Assembly: GCA_958438515.1 (NCBI GenBank)
Contig: CAUBRZ010000012.1
Coordinates: 1-47,193 of the forward strand
Direction of reading: 5' to 3'
DNA from: an uncultured Clostridium sp.
GTDB taxonomy: Bacteria; Bacillota; Clostridia; TANB77; CAG-508
DNA: 47,193 nucleotides
A model generated the notes under the pieces. The model had not been told where the DNA came from. It did no database searches and saw only the letters and a list, made by a program, of their open reading frames with translations. How positions within the stretch are numbered: position 1 is the first letter of the stretch; each line of letters opens with the position of its first letter. Shown piece by piece: positions 27,229 to 36,455 of the stretch. Both the position numbers and the translations under genes were made by a program.

Positions 27229-27660
27229 ATGACTTTAATTGTAGTTATAATCATAGCAATGTATATATTATTAATTGCGTGGACTTGGAATAATTTAGGT
27301 GAAATAGAAAAGTCAAAAAAGATATTAGTAATAGCAGTAGGAATACTAGTAATGTATTTAATTACATCAATATTATTTTTCTTTTCTAAAAGTGGAATTA
27401 ACTATGAAAAAATAGTAATAGAAAAAAGTATAAAAAATATTATAGTTGCTATTTTTACAGGAATAAATTCTTTTATTGTATTACCATTTATGGCAAAACA
27501 ATTTTATAAAGTACATGAAGGAGAAATAGAACAAAAAGAATTTAAGAAAAAAGTTGCGATTATAGTTATAATATTTATCATATGTATCCTCTTTGAAAGA
27601 GGATACATGAAAGATACACAGCAAGGAATTATGCGAATTTATAATTCAAAAATCAAATAA
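27229..27660 (+). CDS. Small integral membrane protein, function unknown
   Basis: A 143-residue protein with four hydrophobic segments and a short basic C-terminus. It sits between mutL and miaA with gaps of about 20 bp, so it is co-transcribed with them. I do not recognise the family. A 27 bp near-perfect palindrome lies inside its last quarter (27582-27608). Confidence 0.65.
   Translation: MTLIVVIIIAMYILLIAWTWNNLGEIEKSKKILVIAVGILVMYLITSILFFFSKSGINYEKIVIEKSIKNIIVAIFTGINSFIVLPFMAKQFYKVHEGEIEQKEFKKKVAIIVIIFIICILFERGYMKDTQQGIMRIYNSKIK
27582..27608. repeat. 13 bp inverted repeat inside a coding region
   Basis: ATGTATCCTCTTT and AAAGAGGATACAT flank a single central G. There is no following T run, so it is not a typical terminator. 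Confidence 0.8.
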
Positions 27661-27680
27661 AAATAAAGGAAGACTAAAAA

Positions 27681-28601
27681 ATGCAAAAAGAAAAAGTAAT
27701 TGTAATATGTGGACCAACAGCTTCAGGAAAAACAGCACTATCTATTGAACTTGCAAAAAAAATAAATGGGGAAATTATTTCTTGTGATTCTATGCAAATA
27801 TATAAAGATATGGACATCGGTACAGCAAAACCAACAAAAGAAGAAATGCAAGGAATAAAACACTATTTATTAGATTTTGTTTTACCTGATACAAGGTATA
27901 GTGTAGCAGATTATAAAAAAGATGCAAAAAGAGCGATAAAAGAAATTTTAGAAAAAGGAAAAACCCCAATTATTGTAGGTGGAACTGGTTTATATGTTGA
28001 TAGTTTAATATATGAAATTGAATATCAAGATATTAAATTTGATGAAGAATATAGAAAAAAGTTAGAAAAACAGGTAGAAGAACAAGGACTAGAAGTGTTA
28101 TATAACAAGGCAAAGGAAATTGATCCAGAAGCAATTGCAAAAATAAGTAAAAATGACAAGAAAAGAATATTAAGAATTTTAGAAATATATAATGCTACAG
28201 GAAAAAATAAAACATATCAAGAAAAGCAATCTAGAATAAAAGAAGTAGAATACGATTATAAGATATATGCTATTAATTGGGATAGAGAAAAACTATATGA
28301 CAGAATAAATAAAAGAGTTGACATTATGATAGAACAAGGTTTAATTGAAGAAGTAAAAGAAATTTATAGCAAATATGATAAATTTCCAACAGCTATGCAA
28401 GGGCTAGGATATAAAGAAGTTGTTGAGTATTTACAAGGAGAAACGACAAAAGAGGAAATGATAGAAAAAATAAAACAAGAAAGCAGAAGATATGCGAAAA
28501 GACAAATAACTTGGTTTAAGAAAAACAAACAAACAATATGGCTTGATGGACAAAACGAAATACAAAATAATATACAGATTATTTTGGAGGGTTTAAATTG
28601 A
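27681..28601 (+). CDS. miaA: MiaA, tRNA dimethylallyltransferase
   Basis: Adds an isopentenyl group to A37 of tRNAs reading UNN codons. The P-loop GPTASGKTALS, the DSMQIYKDMDIGTAKP stretch, GGTGLYVDSL and the C-terminal QITWFKKNK motif are intact in 306 residues, the normal length. Its stop codon TGA overlaps the TTG start of the following gene by two bases, indicating translational coupling. Confidence 0.95.
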   Translation: MQKEKVIVICGPTASGKTALSIELAKKINGEIISCDSMQIYKDMDIGTAKPTKEEMQGIKHYLLDFVLPDTRYSVADYKKDAKRAIKEILEKGKTPIIVGGTGLYVDSLIYEIEYQDIKFDEEYRKKLEKQVEEQGLEVLYNKAKEIDPEAIAKISKNDKKRILRILEIYNATGKNKTYQEKQSRIKEVEYDYKIYAINWDREKLYDRINKRVDIMIEQGLIEEVKEIYSKYDKFPTAMQGLGYKEVVEYLQGETTKEEMIEKIKQESRRYAKRQITWFKKNKQTIWLDGQNEIQNNIQIILEGLN

Positions 28602-29894
28602 AAAAACAGGAAACAATACATGATAATGAAAAAATAGAAAAAAGTGAAAAGAAAAATAAATTAGTAAAACATAACAGCAAAAAGATAATATTATATATAA
28701 TTATTTTGGCTGTAGTTATATATGTACTTTATACTATTTATCTTTTAATAATACAACCAACAAATATTTTTACAATTGAAGAAGGAAAATTATATCAAGA
28801 AGAAACAAATATAGGATATGTAATAAGAGACGAAAAAGTAGTAAAAGGTCAAAATTATAAAAATGGCATGGAACAGATTATTAGTGAAGGAGAAAGAGCT
28901 TCTACAAATGAAAATATATTCAGATATTACAGTACAAATGAAACCTCACTAAAACAAAAGATAGCAGAATTAGACACAAAAATTCAAGATGTTATGAAAA
29001 GCGATACAGGATTATACACTTCTGATATGAAGTTATTAGAAAACCAAATCGATGAAAAAATCGAAAATATAAGTAAAATTACTGATGTTGCAAAATTAAC
29101 TGAATATAAAAAGCAAATAGAAAATTTAGTTACAAAAAAAGCAAAAACAGCAGGAGAATCAAGCCCAAAAGGTTCTTATTTGAGACAATTAATTGAAGAA
29201 AGAAAGAAATATGAAAGTGAATTAAATTCAGGAGCAGAATATGTAAAAGCACCAATGAGTGGAATTGTATCTTATAGAGTAGACGGACTAGAAGAAATAT
29301 TAACACCGAATAATTTTGGGGCACTTAGTAAAGAATATTTAGAAGGACTTGACCTAAAAACAGGAAAGATAGTTGCGACAAATGAGGAATGTGGTAAAGT
29401 AATAGACAATTTTACTTGTTATATTGCAACAATAACTTCATCAGAAGAAGCAAAACAAGCAAAGGTAGGAGATAAAGTAAAGGTAAGATTATCAAATAAT
29501 ACACAAGTAGGAGCAGAAATAACAAATATAATAAATGAAGAAGATGAAGATATAATAATTATATTAAAACTTAAAAATCAAATAGAAGAACTAATAAACT
29601 ATAGAAAAATAACATTTGATTTAATATGGTGGGATGCTAGTGGATTAAAAGTGCCAAATCAAGCAATTGTTAAAATAAATGATTTAGATTATGTAGTAAG
29701 AAATAGAGCTCGGATATTTAAGCAAAACATTAGTTAAATTAAAAAAGCAAGGAGAGAAATATTCGATTGTTGAAGCTTATAAAAATGAGGAGTTAAGAGA
29801 ATTAGGACTTTCTGACAAAGAAATTGCAAATTACAGAAAAATTTCAATTTATGATGAAATATTAATTAATCCAAATCTAGAAAAAATAGAATAA
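28598..29894 (+). CDS. HlyD-like membrane protein near sepF, expressed through a +1 shift at CGG
   Basis: A membrane-anchored protein of 431 residues with a cytoplasmic charged N-terminus, one membrane helix (about 30-55), a coiled-coil centre and a lipoyl/barrel-sandwich-like section (YVKAPMSGIVSYRVDG) as in HlyD-type adaptors. Codon 372 is CGG (29711-29713); the unshifted frame ends nine codons later. Skipping the C gives GYLSKTLVKLKKQGEKYSIV and a further 60 residues. Such proteins are commonly found just upstream of sepF in Clostridia; a link to cell division is inferred. TTG start overlaps miaA, with GGAGGG upstream. Confidence 0.82.
29711..29713 (+). other. CGG +1 frameshift site 9 (HlyD-like gene)
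   Basis: Context GCT CGGA TAT: skipping C opens a further 61 codons of typical codon use continuing the C-terminal domain. This family is less conserved, so evidence for the exact glycine is weaker than at the other sites. Confidence 0.8.
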
Positions 29895-29948
29895 ATATTA
29901 CAAAAATATTACAAAAGCATTAAAAATCAATAACATTAATAAAAAATA

Positions 29949-29977
29949 TTGACAAAAATGACAAAAAAGTAGATACT
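29949..29977 (+). promoter_or_regulatory. Possible promoter for sepF-divIVA
   Basis: TTGACA (29949-29954) with GATACT (29972-29977) 17 bp later; the -10 matches consensus at four of six positions. Confidence 0.45.
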
Positions 29978-30018
29978 TATAACTATAAACAAAGGAAGTA
30001 AATTTAGGAGGTTTTTTT

Positions 30019-30489
30019 ATGTCAGGAGCTTTAATGAATAAAGTATGGGATTTATTTGGAATGGACTCAGCAGAGCCAGAGGAATATGAAGATGAGAATG
30101 TATATGATTATGATGAAGAACAAGAAGAGGTAGAAGATAAGAAAATATTTGGAAGAAAAAATAAAGTTGTAAATATGCCACAAGCAAATGCTATTCAAAT
30201 GGTTATATCACAACCAACTACATTTGAACAATCAGATGAAATATGTAGTTTCTTAAAAGAAAAAAAATCTGTAATTGTTAATTTAGAATATGTGAATAAA
30301 GATGTTGCAAGAAGAATAGTAGACTTTATTAGTGGTGGAGTATATGCATTAGATGGATATATACAAAAAGTATCTAATTCTATCTTTTTAGTTGCACCAT
30401 CAAATTATGAAATTACAAATGAAATGGCAAGAGAAGAAATGAAGAACAAACTTTCTGTTTCATGGTTAAAAAATAATGGGGTAAACTAA
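30019..30489 (+). CDS. sepF: SepF cell division protein
   Basis: A membrane-binding protein that tethers and bundles FtsZ at the septum. The short N-terminal amphipathic start (MSGALMNKVWDLFGM) and the acid-rich linker (about 20-50) precede the DUF552/SepF core (QPTTFEQSDEICSFLKEKKSVIVNLE ... RRIVDFISGGVYALDG). The length of 156 residues is normal. TTAGGAGG lies close upstream. divIVA follows 19 bp later. Confidence 0.93.
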   Translation: MSGALMNKVWDLFGMDSAEPEEYEDENVYDYDEEQEEVEDKKIFGRKNKVVNMPQANAIQMVISQPTTFEQSDEICSFLKEKKSVIVNLEYVNKDVARRIVDFISGGVYALDGYIQKVSNSIFLVAPSNYEITNEMAREEMKNKLSVSWLKNNGVN

Positions 30490-30508
30490 TATCCATAAGG
30501 AGGAAAAT

Positions 30509-30964
30509 ATGATAACACCATTAGATATAGAAAACAAGAAATTTTCAAAACAAATGATGAATGGGTATAGTGTTGAAGAAGTTGATGATTTTTTAGATGA
30601 TTTAACAGCTGATTATTCAACAAATTATAAGGAAATAACAGAATTAAAATCTAAAGTTGAAGAATTGAAACAAAGCTTAGAACACTATAAAAAAATAGAA
30701 GAAACATTACAAAATACATTAGTAATGGCTCAAGCTACTGCAGAAGATGTAAAAAATGTAGCTAAAAAGCAGGCAGACCAAATAATTAGTGAGGCAAAAG
30801 GTGTAGCTGCACAACAAGTAAGTGAATTTGATAATGAAATAACAATGAAAAGAAAAGAGCTAGAAGATATAAAAAAACAATTTGATATATATAAAGCTAA
30901 AATGGAATCACTATTAATATCTCAATTAGAATTATTAAAAGACATTAATAAAGAAGATGTATAA
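30509..30964 (+). CDS. divIVA: DivIVA-like coiled-coil protein
   Basis: A 151-residue protein with the DivIVA start ITPLDIENKKFSKQMMNGYSVEEVDDFLD, which binds curved membrane, followed by two coiled-coil stretches. It acts in polar or septal targeting and division-site placement, and its pairing with sepF is typical of Bacillota. Confidence 0.93.
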   Translation: MITPLDIENKKFSKQMMNGYSVEEVDDFLDDLTADYSTNYKEITELKSKVEELKQSLEHYKKIEETLQNTLVMAQATAEDVKNVAKKQADQIISEAKGVAAQQVSEFDNEITMKRKELEDIKKQFDIYKAKMESLLISQLELLKDINKEDV

Positions 30965-30984
30965 TAAAATACAAATACAAAAGA

Positions 30985-31015
30985 AAAAAGACTATCTGTT
31001 TAGATAGTTTTTTTA
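30985..31015 (+). terminator. Intrinsic terminator after divIVA
   Basis: ACTATCT / AGATAGT stem with GTTT loop followed by a run of T. Confidence 0.75.
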
Positions 31016-31128
31016 CATTTAGTATGTTATCTAATATTTATATTTTTAGTCTAATAATATAAAAAAATAAAGAAATATATTACAAAAAAGGAACAATATT
31101 ACAGAACTGTTAAATATATGTTACATTT

Positions 31129-31147
31129 CGGTTAATACTATTGACCG
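31129..31147. promoter_or_regulatory. Inverted repeat overlapping the rsmD promoter
   Basis: CGGTTAATA and TATTGACCG form an imperfect 9 bp inverted repeat around one base. It covers the candidate -35 box at 31141-31146, as an operator would. Confidence 0.35.
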
Positions 31148-31169
31148 TTAGGAAAAAAAAGAATAAAAT
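31141..31169 (+). promoter_or_regulatory. Possible promoter for rsmD
   Basis: TTGACC (31141-31146) and TAAAAT (31164-31169) are 17 bp apart, 26 bp before the start codon. Confidence 0.5.
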
Positions 31170-31194
31170 GGGATTATCTTAAGAAGGGTGAATT

Positions 31195-31746
31195 ATGAGA
31201 ATTATAGGTGGAAAAGCAAGAGGTACGAAACTATATACATTAGAAGGTAATGATACTAGACCTACATTAGATAGAGTAAGAGAATCATTATTTAACATAA
31301 TCCAAAGCCAGGTACCAGATTGCATATTCTTAGATTTGTTTTCTGGAAGTGGTGCAATAGGCTTAGAAGCAATTAGCAGAGGAGCAAAAAAAGCTATATT
31401 ATGTGATAAGTCAAAAAAAGCTATTGAAATAATTAAGAAAAATATAGAAAAAACACATTCAGAAGGTTTTGTAGAACTATATAATATGTCTTTTGAAGAA
31501 CTAATAAAAACAAAATTAGGAGAAAAAGTTGATATTGTATATATAGATCCACCATATAAAACTAAATTTGTTTATAACTCAGTTAAACTTATAATAGAAC
31601 AAAAATTACTAAAAGAAGAATCACTAATTATTATAGAAACAGATGAAGAAGAAAGAATAAAAAGTGAAATAAATGATTTACCAGTTAAAATAATAGATCA
31701 AAGAAAATATGGTCGAGCATATCTTATTTTTTTAGAAACAAAATAA
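31195..31746 (+). CDS. rsmD: RsmD, 16S rRNA (guanine966-N2)-methyltransferase
   Basis: A class I SAM methyltransferase of 183 residues. The diagnostic start MRIIGGKARGTKL, TRPTLDRVRESLFNI, the SAM-binding LDLFSGSGAIGLEA and the catalytic DPPYKT are all present. It modifies small-subunit rRNA during ribosome assembly. AAGAAGGGTG provides the ribosome binding site. Confidence 0.94.
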   Translation: MRIIGGKARGTKLYTLEGNDTRPTLDRVRESLFNIIQSQVPDCIFLDLFSGSGAIGLEAISRGAKKAILCDKSKKAIEIIKKNIEKTHSEGFVELYNMSFEELIKTKLGEKVDIVYIDPPYKTKFVYNSVKLIIEQKLLKEESLIIIETDEEERIKSEINDLPVKIIDQRKYGRAYLIFLETK

Positions 31747-31770
31747 GATAAATAAGAAAGGGGTAAAACC

Positions 31771-32274
31771 ATGGAAATATTTACATTACTAGAAACATTA
31801 GAAGATTTATTAGAAGGTAGTAGAAATCTTCCATTCTCAGCAAAGGGAATAGTAGATAAAGAGGAAATGCTAGATTTAATAAAAGAAATCAGAATAAAAC
31901 TTCCAGATGAACTAAAACAAGCTAAATGGGTAAAAGAAGAAAGACAACGTATATTAGTTGAAGCTCAAAAGGAAGCAGATGGAATAGTAAAAGAAGCAGA
32001 AAATAGAATAATAGCAATGATAGACGAACATGAAATTACTAGAAAAGCATATGACCAAAAAACAGAAATTATAGAAACAGCAAATGAAATGTCAAGAGAA
32101 ATATCAAAAGGAACAAAAGAATATGCAGACAGTCTATTAGAAAATACAGAAAATGTATTAAATGATACATTAGATAAGTTAGGAACAAATATGACAGAAG
32201 CTCTAAATTTAATGCAAATTTCTTTAGAAGATACAATAAAAACTATTCAAAATAGCAGAAAAGAATTAAAATAG
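31771..32274 (+). CDS. Coiled-coil protein downstream of rsmD (often labelled ATPase-like)
   Basis: A 167-residue soluble protein, nearly all helical and rich in Glu and Lys, with long coiled coils (about 50-165). No nucleotide-binding motif is visible, so labels such as ATPase are not supported. Proteins of this layout are often encoded just after rsmD in Clostridia. It resembles peripheral-stalk subunits only in composition. Confidence 0.6.
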   Translation: MEIFTLLETLEDLLEGSRNLPFSAKGIVDKEEMLDLIKEIRIKLPDELKQAKWVKEERQRILVEAQKEADGIVKEAENRIIAMIDEHEITRKAYDQKTEIIETANEMSREISKGTKEYADSLLENTENVLNDTLDKLGTNMTEALNLMQISLEDTIKTIQNSRKELK

Positions 32275-32281
32275 AAAATCG

Positions 32282-32335
32282 AAAGTCAGATGTAAAAAGT
32301 CAAAACAAACAAGACTTTTGAATCTGGCTTTTTAA
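32282..32335 (+). terminator. Two-tier intrinsic terminator
   Basis: Outer stem AAAGTCAGAT / ATCTGGCTTT and inner stem AAAAGTC / GACTTTT, followed by TTTT. Confidence 0.75.
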
Positions 32336-32367
32336 GAATGTAGAATAAAAGAAAGGATTTAAAAAAC

Positions 32368-34803
32368 ATGGCAAAAAAAAGAAGATATAAAAAAAGAAAA
32401 AAAACAGCATCAAAAATAGATGTAACAATAATAACTTTAATTGTAGTAAGTATCCTTTTGGCTGTTCTAATTTATACTAAATCTGGAGTTGTAGGATTAA
32501 AATTAAGTCAGATACTTCGGAGGAATGATGGGAATTATGCAATATGTACTTCCAATTGGTATGTTTGCTGTTAGTATAAAGATTGCATGTGATGGAACAG
32601 AAGAATTATCATCAAAACTGATACAATATGGAATTGCAATAATTTGTCTTTCTGTAGTATTTAGTGTTTTTCAAATTTCATCAGGTGAATTACAATCATC
32701 TAAAGAAATATCAGAAATAGTAAAAGATGCATATAGTTTTGGAGAGCAAGGAAAAGGTGGGGGCGCAATTCGGAGCAGTTGCTGCTGTTCCACTTGCAAA
32801 ACTTCTAGGAGATATAGGTGCAGTTATATTTTGCATAGGTTTGTCTGTTATATTACTTGTATTTACATTTGGAATAAATTTATCAGATATAATTAATAAT
32901 ATAATGGATAAGATAGAAGAAAAAAAGCAAGAAAGATTTGAACAAAAAGAACAATTAGCAAAAGAAAGAAAAGATAATATAAAAGAAGAAACACCAGCAC
33001 AAAGAAGAAAAAGACAAAGAGAAGAAAGACGAGCTAAACAACAAGAACTTGCAAAACTAGAAGAAGAAAAAAATCCAATGGATAATCAAATAAAAATAAA
33101 TTTCGGTGGAAGGATTATGGATAATGATCCAGAAGAAAAAGTAGGATTGAAAAAGTATGACCATTCAGGAGAAGATTTAGAACCACTAACCAAAAGAACT
33201 AAACAACAAAAGTTAAATAGCAAAGAACAAGCAAATGATCCAGATGTAATAGATAGTAATTTATTCAAAGATGTAGAAGAACAAAGAGAGGAAAAGAAAA
33301 AGGCAGTATTGCAACTAGAACATAGTCAAATTGTAGAAGATGAACATTATGAATATCCTCCAGTAGAAATTTTGAGTAAGCCAACTAAAAAAACATTAAA
33401 AGGTGGAGCAAAAGCTCTAACTGATACTGCAACAAAATTACAAAAAACATTATACAGTTTTGGCGTATCAGCCAAAGTAGAAAATGTATCAGTAGGACCA
33501 GCAATAACAAGATATGAACTAAAACCAGCAGAAGGAGTAAGAGTTAGTAAAATAGCAAACTTAGCAGATGATATTGCACTTAACTTAGCAGCTCAAACAA
33601 TTAGAATAGAAGCACCGATTCCAGGAAAACAAGCAGTTCGGAATCGAAGTACCAAACAAAGAAAAAGAAGCAGTACATTTAAGAGAAGTATTAGACAGTA
33701 AAGAATTTAAAGAAGATAAATCAAAACTAAGTATTGCACTTGGAAAAGATGTAGCAGGAAATATTCAATTAGCAGATATAGCCAAAATGCCACATGTGTT
33801 GATTGCAGGTTCAACAGGTTCAGGAAAAAGTGTGTGTATAAATACAATTATTACAAGTATAATTTACCATGCAAAACCAAGTGAAGTGAAATTTGTTATG
33901 GTCGATCCAAAAGTAGTTGAATTATCAGTTTATAATGGAATCCCACATTTATTAATTCCAGTTGTAACAGATCCAAGAAAGGCAGCAGGAGCATTAGCAT
34001 GGGCAGTACAAGAAATGGATGATAGATATAATAAATTTGCTAGTAAAGGTGTGCGTGATTTAAAAGGTTATAATAAAGCAATAGAAAAAGAAAATGAAGC
34101 AGGAAAACTGCCACAAATAGTTATAATTATAGACGAGTTAGCAGACTTGATGATGGTTGCGAAAAATGATGTAGAAGATGCAATATGTCGTTTAGCACAA
34201 AAAGCAAGGGCGGCAGGAATGCATTTAGTAATTGCAACTCAAAGACCATCAGTAGATGTAATAACAGGATTAATAAAAGCTAATATTCCATCTAGAATTG
34301 CATTTGCAGTATCATCACAAGTGGATTCTAGAACTATATTAGATAGTATAGGTGCAGAAAAACTATTAGGAAAAGGAGACATGTTATATTTTCCATCAGG
34401 AGCACCAAAACCATCGAGAGTTCAAGGAGCATTTGTATCTGATGAAGAAGTAGAAAAAATTGTAGACTTTATAAAATCAAATGGAACAGCAACTTATAGT
34501 GAAGATATATTAGAAAGTATAGAAAACAGTAATAAAACAGATAAAGAATTATCACAAGAACAAACACAAGAAGATGATACAGATCCATTTTTAATGGATG
34601 CGATTCAAACAGTTGTAGAAACCGGACAAGCGTCAACATCATTTATCCAAAGAAGATTTAAAGTAGGATATGCAAGAGCAGGAAGAATTATTGATCAAAT
34701 GGAAGAAAGAGGAGTAATTTCAGGATATCAAGGAAGTAAACCAAGAGAAGTGTTAATGACAAAAGAAAGATTAGAAGAACTAAAAATGGAAAAGACAGAA
34801 TAA
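32368..34803 (+). CDS. ftsK: FtsK/SpoIIIE DNA translocase, expressed through three +1 shifts at CGG
   Basis: A membrane-anchored DNA pump that clears chromosomes from the division septum. CGG codons at 32518, 32771 and 33639 each break the frame. Skipping the C each time gives SQILGGMMG, GGGAIGAVAAVP and KQAVGIEVPN, joining a membrane N-terminus (about four helices), a charged linker, the alpha domain and the RecA-like motor. The motor has IAGSTGSGKSV (Walker A), IIIIDELADLMM (Walker B) and a C-terminal gamma domain (VGYARAGRIIDQMEERGVI). The total is 810 residues, normal for the family. Without all three shifts no motor is made. Confidence 0.94.
32518..32520 (+). other. CGG +1 frameshift site 10 (ftsK, first)
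   Basis: Context CTT CGGA GGA: skipping C restores a GG pair before the second membrane helix (MMGIMQYVLPI). The unshifted frame stops after 18 codons. Confidence 0.9.
32771..32773 (+). other. CGG +1 frameshift site 11 (ftsK, second)
   Basis: Context ATT CGGA GCA: skipping C gives GAIGAVAAVPLAKLLGDIG, the start of the next membrane segment, in place of a Cys/Arg-rich nonsense tail. Confidence 0.92.
33639..33641 (+). other. CGG +1 frameshift site 12 (ftsK, third)
   Basis: Context GTT CGGA ATC: skipping C restores VGIEVPN, a hallmark of the FtsK alpha domain. The unshifted frame soon stops at 33699-33701. Confidence 0.94.
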
Positions 34804-34840
34804 TAAAAATACATAAAAATAAAAAGAAGGGAGAGAAAAT

Positions 34841-36424
34841 TTGCAAAAGAAAAATGATAATTTTTTAGATAAAATAGTGAAAAAAGATTATAACAATCAG
34901 TTAGAAAAAGTTTTAGAAAAAAAATATTTCGAAGAAAATGTAAAAAATATTCTCCTTTCTATATTATACAAAATAGAAACATCATATAAAGATTATAAAC
35001 AAGTAAAACAAAATGTAGAAACAAAAGATGAATTTATAGAAAATATAATAAATAATATACAAAGAAATTGTGATGATATTAAACTAGTAAAACCACACTC
35101 AGAAGAAAGCAAGATAATTGGAAATAAGACATTTTTAGTAGAAAAAAAGAAAAAAAGAATTATATGCTATCATATGGAAAGAAAATTATTATATTGTATT
35201 TCAAAAATAAGTAAAAAAGATAAGATTGTAAAAAACAAATATTTTCTTGTTAATGAAACACTATCTAATTTAATAAATACAGGAAACAACATAAATACAG
35301 TAGAGGCTATAAGAGACTTTAATGGATATTCATGGACTACTATACCACAAGAAATTGAAAGTATAGAGCATAATTTAATTTATCAAAATTTACTTATATT
35401 AGTAGGATGTAATTTTTTAAATAAATGGATAAATAATGAAGAAGTAATGTTAGATTATATGGAGTTATTTCAAGAAAAAATGGAAAGAAGATATGGCAAA
35501 AGGAATTCAAATGATTTTATAGAATTGCTTAAAAAAATATCCATTTTAATTGAAGCAAAATTTGATAGTAAAAAGAAGGAAAAGATATTAAAATTAAAAG
35601 AAGAAGTAGAAGATGAATTAGAGAAACTGGAAGATAATGAGGAATTTGTAGAAGAAATAACAAGGAAAAAAAGAAAAATAGCTAATGAAATAAAAATGAT
35701 AGATGAAACACTTAATAATAAAGATATGATACAAAAAGAATATATAAGAAGAAATGAGAACTTACCTTTAGAAGAAAAAATATTTAGCATAAGAATATTA
35801 TCTAAATTGATGGTAGATGAAAGAGATGAAAAAATACAAGAACTAGAAAAATTAAATCAGTTATTAAATCCACAAAAATTTGTAAAGTACAAAAAAAGTT
35901 TTGAAGAAAAAGAAAAATATTTAGAAATATTAAATACAAGTGATATTCAAGAAGATATTAATAATTTAAAACTTAAACTACAAAAAGTATTTTTACAGTG
36001 TTTTAAAATAAAAATAGAAAAAGCAGATAATAAGCAAGACGTTTTGAAACTTATTTATGAACTAAGATACTATTTTCTTCTACCTTATGATTATAACAAT
36101 ATGATTTATCAAGTAGAAGAATTAAGAGAAGGAATAAAAGAATTAGAGAAATTATTATTAAAAAAAGCACATCATCAAAAAGTCATTGAGACATTTTCAA
36201 AACGAGAAGACATCGATTATGAATTACTAAAGAGCATTTTTTGTACTAGAAGTATAAATCTAGAAGATATATATATAAAATTATCAAAAGAGAAAGACAA
36301 ATTTTTTATTCACACTTTTGATGGAAATAGTTTTGAAGAAAAAGTAGAAATAGAAAATATAGAAAACTTAAATAAAAAAGATTTACAAATTAGATTAAAT
36401 AAAAAAGTAAAAGCTTTTTATTAA
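34841..36424 (+). CDS. Large coiled-coil protein, function unknown
   Basis: A 527-residue Lys/Glu-rich soluble protein starting at TTG after AAGGGAG. Predicted coiled coils lie at about residues 235-310 and 335-380. No signal peptide, membrane helix or catalytic motif is seen. It lies between ftsK and the MBL gene with gaps of about 35 bp. Codon use resembles its neighbours. I do not recognise it. Confidence 0.65.
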   Translation: MQKKNDNFLDKIVKKDYNNQLEKVLEKKYFEENVKNILLSILYKIETSYKDYKQVKQNVETKDEFIENIINNIQRNCDDIKLVKPHSEESKIIGNKTFLVEKKKKRIICYHMERKLLYCISKISKKDKIVKNKYFLVNETLSNLINTGNNINTVEAIRDFNGYSWTTIPQEIESIEHNLIYQNLLILVGCNFLNKWINNEEVMLDYMELFQEKMERRYGKRNSNDFIELLKKISILIEAKFDSKKKEKILKLKEEVEDELEKLEDNEEFVEEITRKKRKIANEIKMIDETLNNKDMIQKEYIRRNENLPLEEKIFSIRILSKLMVDERDEKIQELEKLNQLLNPQKFVKYKKSFEEKEKYLEILNTSDIQEDINNLKLKLQKVFLQCFKIKIEKADNKQDVLKLIYELRYYFLLPYDYNNMIYQVEELREGIKELEKLLLKKAHHQKVIETFSKREDIDYELLKSIFCTRSINLEDIYIKLSKEKDKFFIHTFDGNSFEEKVEIENIENLNKKDLQIRLNKKVKAFY

Positions 36425-36455
36425 GAAATATTAGAACAAGGAAGGAGATTGAATT

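Noticed and set aside
27582..27608. Terminator inside the membrane-protein gene
   Set aside because: The palindrome has no following T run and lies within the coding region upstream of the stop.
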